DNA of 64,000 nt, taken from the NCBI RefSeq assembly GCF_004210375.1, contig NC_134834.1:41754264-41818263 (forward strand). The letters are read 5' to 3'. Shown here in pieces: positions 25,875 to 37,833 of this stretch. The position numbers were made by a program, and so were the translations under genes. How positions within the stretch are numbered: position 1 is the first letter of the stretch; every line of letters starts with the position of its first letter. The stretch comes from Tachypleus tridentatus. Its lineage: Eukaryota > Arthropoda > Merostomata > Xiphosura > Limulidae. A model generated the notes under the pieces. That model did not search any database and was not told the origin of the DNA. It worked only from the letters and a program-made list of their open reading frames with translations.

Positions 25875-27108
25875 AATGTAATGCTACACAAGAGATGTCT
25901 ACTATTATCTGTTCCTAATTTTGAACTGACAGAGGGAAAGCAACTAGTAAACAGAGCCAATTACCAACTACAGAACTAGTCTGTCCAACTAATGGAATTT
26001 CACTGTCACTCTTATTGTATTCCCATGGGCTTTTAACTAAAAAGGTTTTTTTTGTCCTTTTCTTTAAGTGACAATGTTAACAGGTTCAGAGTTTGGGCAT
26101 GCTATCTACATAATCAAGCCCAGTTAATTTTTAAATAAAAAAAATGTTGAAGTTTAGGTGGTAGCCACAAAAAGAAAAGAAAACGTGTATAAATTTGCAT
26201 GATTATTATTATTTGTAATTTCATATTATTCTGTTTATATTAAAAATAAAATCACAATTACAAAAATAAAAAGGCAATTACGATTGTTAACATTTGCTGC
26301 TAGAAGATTAGCTGCCTATCCAAAAATAGACTAATTATATAATGGTCAATAAAGAATTTCTTTCTATCTGGTTAGACTCACACGTATCTATAAACCGATT
26401 TACAGTAATCACATATGAAGTAAGTACAAAGGCGGAGCATCCTTCGTCTATGTGAAACTAAGCTTCTACAGAATTTTCATTAATTTGCAAAGTAAACTGG
26501 AGCTCATACAAAAGTAGTGACAACTTGAATCTCACAGTTTTCACGAAATATTTTATTTATTTGAATGTATTCTCCAACGACAACTTTTTACTCGCAAACG
26601 ACCAGAATATTTAGTTCGTCAAATTCACCTTCACAGATATATTATAGAATATAGGGCGATTAAAAAGTCAAAACAAAACAGTCTAGAACGAACCATTTTA
26701 ATATAGTGATTAAGTATTGTGCTCACATGCAGATTCCACTGGTTTCTGGACATTAAAATTAGGGTAGCATATAATGGCAAACAGCCATTACAGTACCATT
26801 AGTAACAGAAGTTAAAAATAACATCATGGGACTGAAACAACGGATCCACTGATGGCGTTGTACTGCACCCTGGACACACCACAGGACTAACAAGATGTAA
26901 GCCCTCAATTGATGTTGTTGTCAACGTGTTGATGAAAAGTTCTTAGGTTTGGCCGTTATGGTCCCTTGACCTCATACGTGTTGATTACTGACGATGCCAT
27001 AATCTAGTAACTGCACGTATGTATTCCTAACAGTTTCTATAGTATTGCAGTGACATACTGCAGTATCCAATATCACTGTTGGAATGGTGAAAGAAACTGA
27101 AAATGATG

Positions 27109-27210
27109 GTTTGTTTGTAATTAAGCACAAAGCTACACAATGGGCTATTTGTGCCTTATAAACTACGAGTACCGAAACCCGGTTTCTAGCGGTATGAATC
27201 CGCAGATATA
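27109..27210 (-). mobile_element. tRNA-like SINE, family B
   Basis: Reads on plus as tgtttgtaattaagcacaaa, gctacacaatgggctattt, accgaaacccggtttctagc, i.e. a minus-strand copy with head at the right. Confidence 0.8.
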
Positions 27211-27353
27211 CGAAAATGATAGTGGCAACATCGTTTATTTGAAATAGTGACGTCATTTAATGACATTTGCAAAAACAAATGAAATGCATTTCCATTATCA
27301 CTTACACAGTTACACAAAATCTTTCCCTCACGTGTTAAAGATTCACCTTACGG

Positions 27354-28125
27354 TTGATTGATTGTTGATTGATTGATTTAGTGTTTTATGGCACAAAGCA
27401 GCGAGGCTATCTGCGCCAGACATTCGGTAAAAATGTAAAAAAATAAATAAATGTAGTAACAGACATAAATGGAACTGAAGGTAAAACAAAAAGGTATAAA
27501 ACCAATGTTGACACCTAGTCTACAATGTTAAGATAAAAGGTAGAGTATAAGAAGTTGTAAGGTATTTACTCTAGCAAAAAGGTAATGATCATAACCCGCC
27601 AGGAAGATTAACAGGTAAGTTCAAGAACCACCGTCAATCACCTGAAGTTGGCCTTCCAGTCCTGGTTCTGGGTTATGTGTCATAGCAGCTATTATCAAAA
27701 TGTAAAAGAAAGTAAAGTTTTAAAGACACTCCGCAAAATCGTAATAATGAGTAGCCAAATGTCCAGTAAAAGGATAAAGTCAAGTAAATAGAGTAAAATT
27801 TGTAGAAGTAATTGAAGATAAAAGCAAGACGGCAATTAAGACAGAAAATGGCGTAAAAACCAATGTTGACATCCAGTCAACAAAGTTGTAAAGAACTACC
27901 TGTAGCAGAATGGTAATGATCGTAACCCGCCAGGAAGACTAACAAGTAAGTATAAAACCACCGTCAGTCACCTGAAGTTGGTCTTTCCAGTCCTGGTTCG
28001 GGTTATGAGTCAATATGGCCAGTACTAAAAAGTTAATTAGTAAAAGTGTGAAATGATATGCAGTAAAAGTATAATAACAACTCGCCAGGATGACTAACGA
28101 GTAGTTCAAACGGATAGTTCACCTT
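27354..28125. repeat. Degenerate long tandem repeat beside SLC7 exon 2
   Basis: After a tgattgattg run and gcgaggctatctgcgcca, two units of about 360 bp recur. Each contains aaaccaatgttgaca, ggtaatgatc.taacccgcc, aggaaga.taaca, caccgtca.tcacctgaag and ttccagtcctggttc. A third partial unit begins with ctcgccaggatgactaac near 28080. The block ends 170 bp from the exon 2 donor. Confidence 0.8.
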
Positions 28126-28291
28126 ACGGATCGCTACAAACATCCATTATTACTTTATAACTAACCAACAATTTCCCATACAATTATGAAAACTAACGAT
28201 GTTTACCCTAGACAATGTATATCTAATAACATTACGATGATTCTCTGACAGATTTTTTAAATCTTAGCTCCACAACTTGTATATCACTTAC

Positions 28292-28417
28292 CAAATCCTA
28301 GCAGCACAATACCGGTAAGAATTATAGTAGCTAAGGCTAAAAGTTTCCCATAGGTGAAAATATCTTGAACCCGAGTTGACCACTTCACGTCCCAGCAGTT
28401 CACAAACGTTAGAAGGC
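28292..28417 (-). CDS. SLC7 transporter, exon 2
   Basis: This 126-bp exon has a TTTGTAG acceptor at its upstream edge and a GTAAGT donor at 28291-28286. It enters in phase 1 and leaves in phase 1, so it joins exon 1 and exon 3 in frame. It encodes residues 175-216: the end of TM4 ([12 protein letters not shown]), the cytosolic signature [16 protein letters not shown], and TM5 ([13 protein letters not shown]). The N-C-x-x-V-K and T-R-V-Q-D motifs are characteristic of LAT and y+LAT transporters, and this is the strongest evidence that the scattered exons form one gene. No stop or frameshift is present. The exon sits just left of a degenerate tandem-repeat block in intron 1's neighbourhood, 16.2 kb from exon 1. 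Confidence 0.92.
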
Positions 28418-30195
28418 CTACAAATAAAAACAATTATTATGAGTGTCTTGAGGAAAAATTATATATAATGTTTACTCACCGGAATACAAGATATCGCTAT
28501 ACAAAAATATGCAAAATAATAATACTTAATGATTAATTATTCGTAAATAGTGATATTTCGTATTGTATAGTTTTTCTTACTGCACAGTGGCGTCTTCTGG
28601 CATCGGCAGTGGGCGCGGACGAGAAGAGATTAATGAAAGAAACACCTAAGGGCGATAAACTAAGAAGCTTTATGGACAATTTTTTTTTTTTTGTAGAACG
28701 TTTTCGTAAATCTGCGTTTTTAATAAATTCAAAATTCCAAGTTAAATTTAATCGTTTGGTCCACTGACAAGGTTTATCTTCGCAATCGAAAAAATTAACG
28801 ATTTCTACTATCTTATCAATGATTACAACAGTGAAAACAAACTGAAACTTTGTTAAATTACTTTATCAAAAAAAAAAAAGTCAACAAAACTTATATGAAG
28901 TCAAATTTGAAATCTCAACATTTCAGTTACAAGTGTTTGGAGTTAATTTGAGGGGGAGATCATACAGAATTTTCAAATTTAAATTGCCATCATTTTGTCC
29001 TTGTAAAAAATCGAGTTACTGGTCTGGAAAAACTTGCCAAAAATCAAATTTCAGAGGGCTCAATAAAATGCAATTACATATTTTGCAAGAATGCACAATT
29101 TAACCAATTTATTCCACTAGTACTTAAAAAAGTACAGAACACAGGGAAAGCAAGAGAATTTATTTACTTATTAACTATGCTGACAATGAATGCAATCTGA
29201 ACAGAATCAATATGCACATAATACAGTATAACACTGGATACATTTCGTGAAATATCAAACCACATTGACACACCCGTTAATTTTTATTTACAAGGCAATA
29301 AATTCATCTGATTTTCTCTTAATAATAACATGAGTAAATCATAAATGTGTTCCGTAATACTCAACATTATCTACAACACAAAAATGTGTGTTCCTAAACC
29401 GTTACATAGTAGAACTTGCTGTCGGCTGCCGTTTAATAGAGAAAAAGGTCTTTATACTGAAAAATAAACTATGTAAATTCACATGAAAATATTTTATGAT
29501 GGCTTAACGATAACAAACTCTTTATGCGTTTTGCAAAGAACTCTTGCCAGTGGTAATTTTAGAATTCATATATTCCCTTACTCTTTGTGGTACCTTACCA
29601 CAAATTGAGAGAGCCTACGAGTTAAAAAAAAAAAAAATTATGCTTTAACCCTATTCCTAAAAACGGGGATTACCAGTTTTAAGAGCACATTTTCGCACAT
29701 AAATGCCCAAGAATCACTACGTACAAAGTACATACAGTAGGGATGTTTTTTTAAACACAACTTTCTATTATGCAGTTTTTTTTATCTGTGAAGCTCATTT
29801 TTTTACACTGAGGTATCATACGGACTCTACAAATTATCTAAATGCTCAGAGCTGTATTTTAACATGAAATTCTGAAACTAGGTGAAAATGTTAAAATATA
29901 AATACAGCTTCAGTGAATAGCTTATACCGAATCTTAACACAGAAACATGGCATAAGCAAATGCGTTAATAAGCTATAATAGTTTCTCTAAATACTATAAG
30001 AATCTTCCTTCCGAAGATTGTTACGACCTGCTTTTACACGTTGTTGTTTACTTGGTGATTAGCTGAAAAGACAGCATGACTAAACCGTTTTTGTTTTTTC
30101 TTGGTGGGATCTTCTGGATTTAGTTGTCTAGTAATTAAAACATTGGATTCGTATGGAATATAACGAATACTCGTTTTATTTTCCAGCTGTTTAAG

Positions 30196-30420
30196 TTATG
30201 TAAGTTGTGTACACGTGGCTTTTGGCGATTTTCTAAACAGAGATCCTTCCCGATTATGTTGCGTACTGTGCCTTGGGCAACTGGAACTTTCGCCATTCAA
30301 CTGTGTTCGTGGAATCCAAATTGTACAAGACGCTCCACTTTGCAAAACCACGGTTAAGGTAGAACTTGTTGCAAGTCTCTTTCTGGACGTTCTTGGGGCC
30401 CCAAGTTGATCCATATTCCT
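30196..30420 (-). pseudogene. Coding-like remnant, possibly a transposase helix-turn-helix
   Basis: A stretch richer in GC than its surroundings, open in more than one minus-strand frame. One frame, 30414-30196, is an uninterrupted 72 codons. Another, with two stops, contains AQGTVRNIIGKDLCLENRQK followed by PRVHNL, which resembles the second helix-turn-helix and linker of Tc1/mariner transposases. A third reads KWSVLYNLDSTNTVEWRKF, which I do not recognise. The true frame is undecided. Confidence 0.3.
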
Positions 30421-30937
30421 TTGTTTTCCAATGTTTTTAAGTATAATGATATTTACGTCTTAGATAGCGAAATCCCCAATCTTAACACATATTTATTATC
30501 TGATGGATGTGTTTTGCATCGGAAAGAGATGTTACATACCTTTCCCAAAATGCCTAACAACGTCAAACTGTATAGTTACGGATATGTCGTTCCACTGCCA
30601 TTTTATATTGGCTATAGTTGTTACGCGATATGTCGCTTTGCGTATTCAAAATCGGTTCAGATAGCGTACTAACCCTTTTATATAAATACCAGTTTTATTA
30701 GTTTTTAGCGTAAAGTAAAATAAATCTCAAACCGTCATTAAGAAATAGTTCTATACTGTTGTTAGGAACAGTGTAAAAAGCAGGAAGCAAACACTTGTAT
30801 TGAAACAAACATTTATTTATAACCAAACAAACATTTCGTTTTTAATTAGAAACTGTAAGAAGCACCCATCCAGCTGTATCCTAACAGATTTATTATTCTT
30901 CATCAGTATATCTGCTGTCAAGCAAAAGGATACATAA

Positions 30938-31016
30938 TTGGCTATAAGTACTCTGCCCACCGCGGACATCGAAACCCACTTTTTAGTGTTATAATATCTG
31001 AGGGGTGCTTAATACA
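30938..31016 (-). mobile_element. tRNA-like SINE, family B, partial
   Basis: Contains tctgcccaccgcggacatcg, aaacccactttttagtg and ctgaggggtgc; tail mostly missing. Confidence 0.65.
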
Positions 31017-31520
31017 CAGTCGAAATAAACACATTTAAATATTTATTTTCTTTATTACTCTCAAAGATTAAAATTGCCCTTTGTCTTTGGAATTATTTTA
31101 GCAGTCTTGGTCTGATCAAATGGTATAATAATATATATATAAAAGAAATTATAACTTTAGTAATCCATATAAAAAGTCCCTACAATTATTATTATTCCAC
31201 AGAAACATACAAATTTAATATGAAAATCTAATTCATATTGTTTGTCAAAAAGCATTTGGCACGAAATATGCCCTCACAACAGCTATTTATTTACATCAGT
31301 CAAAAGGATCTGACATCCAGAGTACAAAATTAATTACATATCAATAAGCTAAAATTTTGTACTTGAAAACAAAAAATCTCAGAACCGTTCTGCAAGTCGC
31401 TATGCAACGGCTAAAAAAACACGACAAATAAGTTATATTTTGTTTAACGTTGTATGTAATGTTTTTATTTTTCAACCCACTATAATTTAAATTTTAAGTG
31501 TGTGAACTGAAACTATAGTA

Positions 31521-31620
31521 CAGTGGTTTCCGAACTTTTTTCACTGAAGTACCCCTAACTCACCTTAATTTGCGCGACACCCCTAGCAACTTATAGCAGC
31601 ATACAGTTTGGAAACCACTG
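31521..31620. mobile_element. hAT-type MITE, 100 bp
   Basis: Starts CAGTGGTTTCCGAACTTTT and ends AGTTTGGAAACCACTG: terminal inverted repeats of about 16 bp with the CAGTGG start usual for hAT elements. It is flanked by an 8-bp near-identical duplication, ctatagta (31513-31520) and ctatggta (31621-31628), the hAT target-site length. It has no coding capacity. Confidence 0.9.
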
Positions 31621-32301
31621 CTATGGTAGATATCCTGAGCTAATAACGATTTTCTCATCACTGAAAGGAAAAAAAAAGTCCTTGCTACAAGTATAAGCAT
31701 GTTGGAACTTTCCGAGATTTATTCAAAACATTGTGTATAAACATGAACAAATTTGTATAGCAACATATTTTATCATACAGATACTAACAAACACGATTTT
31801 ATCATCTTAAAACATCTAAACAGTGGTAAAAAATTATTGTATACTGAAAGCGTAGATAGTCCGACAGTTGTCACAGTTTTTCAGCTTTTTTTACGAGTTC
31901 TTACAGAACTGTCGAACTGCACAATCTTCTACAATACCCGACGCTGACAACATCACTCTCTACCTATTTACGTAAGGGGTTTGATCCCTCTCTAAATTAT
32001 TTCAGAAGTCATATATTTTGTGGGGGGGGGGATAGTGCATTTCTACTTGTGCAATATACACAAATTTGTCGATTTCTGTGTTTTGGATATTAAAACAAAA
32101 ATCTGTACGAACAACTAACATTGTGCTAGAAACCAATATAACGTTTCTACTTATTTTATTGTAAATGAAATTCCTATTTGTTACACTGGATATGTAATTC
32201 ATGTCTGCTCCCATCAACTAATTGGGCAAAGATTCTTGGTAAAAACAAGCCTAGTTCTTTTCTTGCTAATATACACAGTAGCGGTTGACAGGAAGTCAAA
32301 G

Positions 32302-32326
32302 TTTGTGTGTGTGTGTGTGCGCGCGC
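32302..32326. repeat. GT/GC alternating run
   Basis: Alternating GT followed by GC units, a purine-pyrimidine tract. Confidence 0.85.
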
Positions 32327-33066
32327 GTAATATATGTATATACAACACTGCAACGCTTGTAAAGTACACTTTCATAAATAGCTATTATTTGCAAAACAAC
32401 AAACGAAACAATATTATGGAATATATTAATCTCAACTGTTTTCCCTGAAAAACAAAATCTTTAATGTAATAATTAATATCTGCAAATTTATCTCGTGAAC
32501 TTGTATAAACTTGTAATAATAGTAATGATATATAAATTACTTGTTCTCGTTTAGTGGTTCCCATTTTATGTTACAATTCTTAATTCCAAGGAACAATACC
32601 TTAAATTTGATATTTTAATGTAAAATAATTAAGTATTTCACTATTACCTTAATAAGTTTAAAGATCTAAAAAATCTGAAACATTAATTCTACACACAAAA
32701 AATGATCACATGATTATACTAACATTGAGAAGCCAACATACTCTGCAAAAGAGCATTCACTCACTACAAAGTTGTGTTCAAGCATACCGTTAGTTACTTA
32801 TTTATTAGCCACAGTTGAGTATCATTAACAAAACTAAATTGTTGGCAGTATCTTTACGATACATATTTATACAATAAAATCACTCAGAAACACCAAAACA
32901 TAAAAATGTAATCTATCTGTAGAATTATATAAAACTTAATAGTTCCAGAACATATTTTATACTGCACATATCAACATAATAAGACTGACTCAATTGCATT
33001 TTATAATGCACTTAGGATATTTCCAATACAGTATCTGTATATTCACATATAACTGTATGCGATATA

Positions 33067-34480
33067 CACTTCATACCAAAATCGTAAGGCCAATAAACAT
33101 AAAACATGCATTTTGCATTATTAGACTCAACCACTTATTTGAGTAGAGCTTCGAAAGATGATAATAAAAAAAGGGAAAATAAAAATTAAAAAAATTTTAG
33201 CATTTAATAAGGAAAATATGAACAATATTAAATTAGCCTAAATACTAGCTGGTCAAAAGTTTAAGACCATACCAAAAAGAAGTCCTAAACAGGGTAGAAA
33301 ATGCCCAACAAGAGGTCTCTGTAGTGAGTTGCACGGCCGTCATTGCGAATAACTGCAAACATTCGCTTTGGCATGGTTGATATAAGAGTTTGCAGAAGGC
33401 TGGCTGGAATGTTATTCCAAGTGGTGAAGATGGTTTCACGAAGATCATGCACTGTTTGAAATTGACGTCCATTTCTATAGACTTCGCTTACCATCCACCC
33501 CCAAACATTTTCAACTGGGATCAGTTTGGACAAACACGCTGGATTGTCCAAACGAATCACGTTATTCGTCATGAAAAAGTTCTTTGTCCTGCTGACATTG
33601 TGGATTGCAGCATTGTCCTGCTGAAAGATCCAGTCATTTCCATACAAGCGAGGGCCTTCAGTCAATAAGGATGCTATCTCCAACATGTCTCCAGTGGGAT
33701 ATCCTTATCGTGCCAGTAACGTTGGAAGCCATCTGGACCATCCAGGTTAATTTTTTCTCATCAGAGAAGAAAACCTTCTTCCACTTTTCTACGTTCCATG
33801 TTTGGTGCTTCTCAGCAAAGTTTAACCGAGCTGTTTCATGGTGTGGAAGGAGGTGTGGCCTTTGAAGATGTTTACGGTTTTTAAAGCCTTTCTCTCGTAG
33901 ATGCTGTCTTATTGTTCTTGAGATGCATTCTGTGTCCGTAAGGGCCTTAATGTGGTTCGACGATCGGCTGGTGTCTTGCCGGAGAACCTCGAATCCTCCT
34001 ACTCAACGTCGGCGAAATTTGACCGACAAACTTGAACTTCTCGTTCTGTATCCCTCAGGGTTTTAAGAAATTTGCAACAGCAGTTTTACTACGCCAAATC
34101 TCACCAGGGATGGCACGTTGAGAGAGACCTTGCTTTTGCAGCTCGACAATTCTGCCACTTGTTGCCATGTTTTTACCCAATGTAACACAGGCGATGTCAG
34201 TGGGAGATCTTGACAACGCTAATGCTTGAAAACAAATGACTAAATTTCGTTACGTATTCACCGATTAACGATTCGTTTCAGTATGGTCTTAAACTTTTGA
34301 CCAGCTGGTATTCAGGCTAATTTCACAGTGTTCACATTTTCCCTATTAAATGCTAATTTTTTTCCTCCTTTTCTTATTTTCATCTTTCGAAGCTCTACTC
34401 AAATAAGTGGTTGAGTCTAAGAACGTAAAATGTATATTTTTTCTTTATGTTCATTGGGCTTAAGATTTTGGCCAGCAGTC
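33067..34480 (-). mobile_element. Tc1-like transposon of IR/DR type
   Basis: Long inverted repeats of roughly 200 bp lie at about 33067-33270 and 34283-34480. Each contains two related direct-repeat sites. The outer one reads ccaaaatc.taag (33075 region and 34455-34475); the inner one is agctggtcaaaagtttaaga (33247-33266 and its complement near 34287-34306). This outer/inner DR arrangement is that of Sleeping Beauty-like elements. TA flanks both ends (33065-33066, 34481-34482). The arms have diverged by several indels. Confidence 0.85.
33285..34168 (-). pseudogene. Tc1-like transposase, broken, in the IR/DR element
   Basis: The reading begins at the ATG 34168 with MATSGRIVELQKQGLSQRAI, the paired-like helix-turn-helix, then loses frame near 34080 at a run of A. 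Traces of FFSDEKK (first catalytic Asp) and DGPDGFQRYWHDKDIP appear on the minus strand around 33710-33770, and a block of perhaps 35 residues that normally follows seems deleted. The last piece, 33686-33285, is open: GNDWIFQQDNAAIHNV carries the second Asp and LIPVENVWGWM the third acidic residue. It ends MPKRMFAVIRNDGRATHY. Deletion plus frameshifts make it inactive. Confidence 0.87.
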
Positions 34481-35613
34481 TATATGATTATCCATGTACA
34501 AACTGGAGAAACTAAGTTGTTATAATGTGGGATATGGAATATCAGGTGTTTTTTTATGACAACCTGGACATTTCGTTTTTCAATAAACAATTTTTTCACT
34601 TCACAACAAAACACATTTAATAAGAAAACTAAATTAAACTACTAAAAACCGAGGGTGATGCTTTGAACCGAAATTAGGGATGTTTTTTTTTCAAATATGT
34701 GTATGTTAAGAAATATTTATCCTAAAATGATAAAATAATACACAAGGTGTTCTTTTCTTACATAACAAGAAAATACTCAATAGCATCGGCACTTGAAATT
34801 ATTTTAGATAGAATTAGGGTAAACTGATCAACAATACTTTTCTTTTTACTTCTTTTTTCATTAGATATATTCTTAGGCGCCAGCAATACCACGCGCGGGG
34901 CGTGTGTATACCCGATTCGATTTTCTTACTCATCAAGACTACCTTCAAATTAAAATTGTCTTAGGTAGGATTACAGTAAATTAATTTATGAGAAAGGATT
35001 TGCTCTCCTGAGTCCAAAAACTATGATTAGACGTCAAATTCGTTAATAGATGACGGAGCTACGAGAGAAAAGTTTTTACTTAAACAAAAAACCAAAAGAC
35101 ATTCTATGAGCCACTAAGCCGCGGCAAAAAAATTAGTGCTAAATTTCTGTAGTATAACGATACAAATTTTCTCATGAAGTGCAGTAAATCTTAATGTCAG
35201 AGCTGCGAAACAGGAGTTTAACAAAAATATGTGGAAAAGTTATGCTATAACATACAGCTATAGAATTTGTAAAATAGAAGTTTTTACAATTTTAAAAAAT
35301 TGTATTCGTGAAATAAACTGAGCTCAGTTATCTTATCGTACTACTTTTTCAGTAAAACAACGCCATATATTCAATACCCAAAATAAACATTAATTATCGT
35401 TCATAACGGTATTTTATTCAAAAAGGTTTTCGTAACTAAGTGTACATTACTTAAATTGTTTTATCTTTTTTTGTAATAAAAAGGTTTATTTTGTAAAAAC
35501 AAGCGTCATTACAATATGATTATTGTCTGAAATAACAAACTTAAAAGTGGTATGATTACGATAAGCCAGTGGTGTGCTAAGTAAATGCTCTTTAAGGGAT
35601 AAGATGAAAAGGC

Positions 35614-36783
35614 AAATATTTGACTGATATGAAAATACTAAAAAATGGAAGAGATATGAAAGATCTTAAGTTACGATTGAAACAAGTTTCGGTGTGGAAT
35701 TGGGTTTAATGTAATAATATCAAGCTCGATACTTTTTCACTTCAAGCAGAAAGTTTCATTTATATCTACTAATATATATAAACACTGAAACAAAAACATG
35801 GCAAATAAAAGTTACGGCATACTAGTCATTGTATTTGTTTTATATCTACATTTATTAGAAAGAAACTTTTCGGGTTTTAATTTCTTTGTTAATTATATCC
35901 CTTGACATATTTGGGTTTCTGTTGCTGTTAAAATATGAAACAGCACAAGAAAAAATAGTAGTAAAACACAACAGTCATATTTAATAACGTATCTCAAAGC
36001 AACAGTGTAACAACACTAATGAGAGCACCAGCAAGACGAGCCAATTTTATTTTTTAAACATGCACTTAAATCCCACGGCATGAAATATAAAGGAACTAGA
36101 AAAGAACACACAAAGAGACAATGTATACATAAAAATATACACATTTCCATAAAATTAAATATCTGTGGAATAATCTAAAACAGTTTTTATATCTTTGTAA
36201 AAAATGAGGGACAAGAATTGCCACTTCCATCACGTAACCCTAACCTCACATTTCATAACTAAATGAAAGAAAGAAATTTTACAAATTCAAGCTTTTCCAA
36301 CAAAGAGGCAGGAAAGCGCAACCACACGTCAGTAAATTCCTTTGTGACCTAATCAAAATTAAGATATTTCATGAAACGAATTCATGGTGTATTCATGGAA
36401 TAATTATTGGTGAAAATCAATCATATTAACAACTTTTAATGTACAGTAAAAACAGTGCGTTTTAGTAACATTATGTTCCAACTGGTTTTCGCGTGAAATT
36501 GCTTAGCAACAAAACTATAACGTAATATTGCTATTAGTCTATGTATTAAAAGTTTAAAAGGAAACTATGAACTATAAAATTGCAAAAAATGTCGATTTCT
36601 TAATTTAGTCTCTGTTAATTAAGAGGTTTGTTTTATTTTAAATGTTGGTGATACAACGGAGAATAGTTTAATTCAGAAACGATTGAAGTTTAAAATGAAT
36701 CGATATTTTTACTTTCATAATAACTTTTACGCACTTAGTTCTAGACTAGGTGTATGTCGACTTTTATGGCTCTTCCCACACAT

Positions 36784-36815
<32 letters not shown>

Positions 36816-37833
36816 GAGATTTTACCATCAGCTCTAAACTGAAGTTCACAGCTGGTTAGACGTTATTTAAATATGTAAAAAATATTTCATATCTATGAGA
36901 CAAGTTTCAATTAGTTGCATGATAGTAAATCAAATCACTCATTTCATTAAATAAATATTAACACCTTTACAATTTCATAACGTTGTTTTGGTAACAAATT
37001 TACTCTTATACATTTATTTTAACATCTACGTTTCGGTTTTATGCGTGTGGAGTGTTTTGCGCAATTCCCTCCTATTCTCCAAATTTGTAGATTATTGAGA
37101 GTAAGAATCAACAAAATTTGTTTTTTCGGTTTTTCGAAAGCACTACAGTATTTGAATATTGTTGAATGTTCTAGAAACTCGCCAACGCGCGAAGAGACAT
37201 TATTATTACACTATATAACAATATTTTTATTTTTTTTCTTGTTCCTGGGCAGAAAGTGTTATTTCCATATTGCGTATGCCTAAAGTAAATGGAAAAGACC
37301 TTTTTTTTTTCTTCAAACTTTGCTTTTGTGACCTGGGTAATGAATTTTTCAAATTTACCCATTTTCCAGAACATTCCAAGTAGATTCAGTGCTGAGTAGC
37401 TAATAGAAAATTTTCTCAAACTTACAGGAATTTTCAAGAACTTTCTAGAATGTTGTAGAACTTATGAGAATTTAAGAACTTTCCATAATAATATATATGC
37501 AAGGGCTCACAACTTCAGTTTAGTTCTAGCTGCCTAAGTGAACACATAGACCTATCTGACTTTATCAGAGATGGCATCAAGAAGCTGCAAGCATTCTCCA
37601 GACGCATCCAGAAGCCTCAAAGCTGTGCTGCTCCATAACGGGAATAAGTATCCGTCTCTTCCCGTGGCTCATTCAGTGTACCTCAAAGAGGAATACAACA
37701 GTGTCAAGACCTTGCTAGAAGCCTTGAAGTATGATGAGTATGGCTGGGAGGTTATCGGATATTTCAAAGTGATGACATTCCTGAGGGGTCTCCAAGGAGG
37801 CTTTATCAGGTTTCCCTGCTATCTTTTCCTTTG
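35614..37833 (+). repeat. Segmental duplication, copy 1 (2.2 kb)
   Basis: Aligns almost base for base with 49349-51543, direct orientation, 13.7 kb apart. By eye only scattered substitutions and small indels separate them, several in microsatellite or homopolymer runs (the CA run at 36790 is shorter in copy 2). It comprises non-coding sequence plus the left TIR and first 88 codons of the TIR-element ORF. Confidence 0.95.
36790..36815. repeat. CA microsatellite in duplication copy 1
   Basis: About 13 CA units; the matching position in copy 2 (near 50526-50539) has far fewer. Confidence 0.92.

Larger units (their letters stand above)
5289..28291 (-). other. Intron 2 of the SLC7 transporter gene (23.0 kb)
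   Basis: Bounded by a GTAAGT donor and a TTTTAG acceptor. It contains a Tc1 element, a CR1-like LINE relic, a hairpin element, tandem repeats and SINE fragments, listed separately. The stretches 5295-7290, 10930-12070, 14220-18380, 20470-22670 and 23900-27110 are AT-rich, with only short chance open frames, and I see no gene in them. Confidence 0.88.

Noticed and set aside
33390..33865. Plus-strand ORFs of 86-92 codons
   Set aside because: Antisense shadows of the minus-strand Tc1 transposase.
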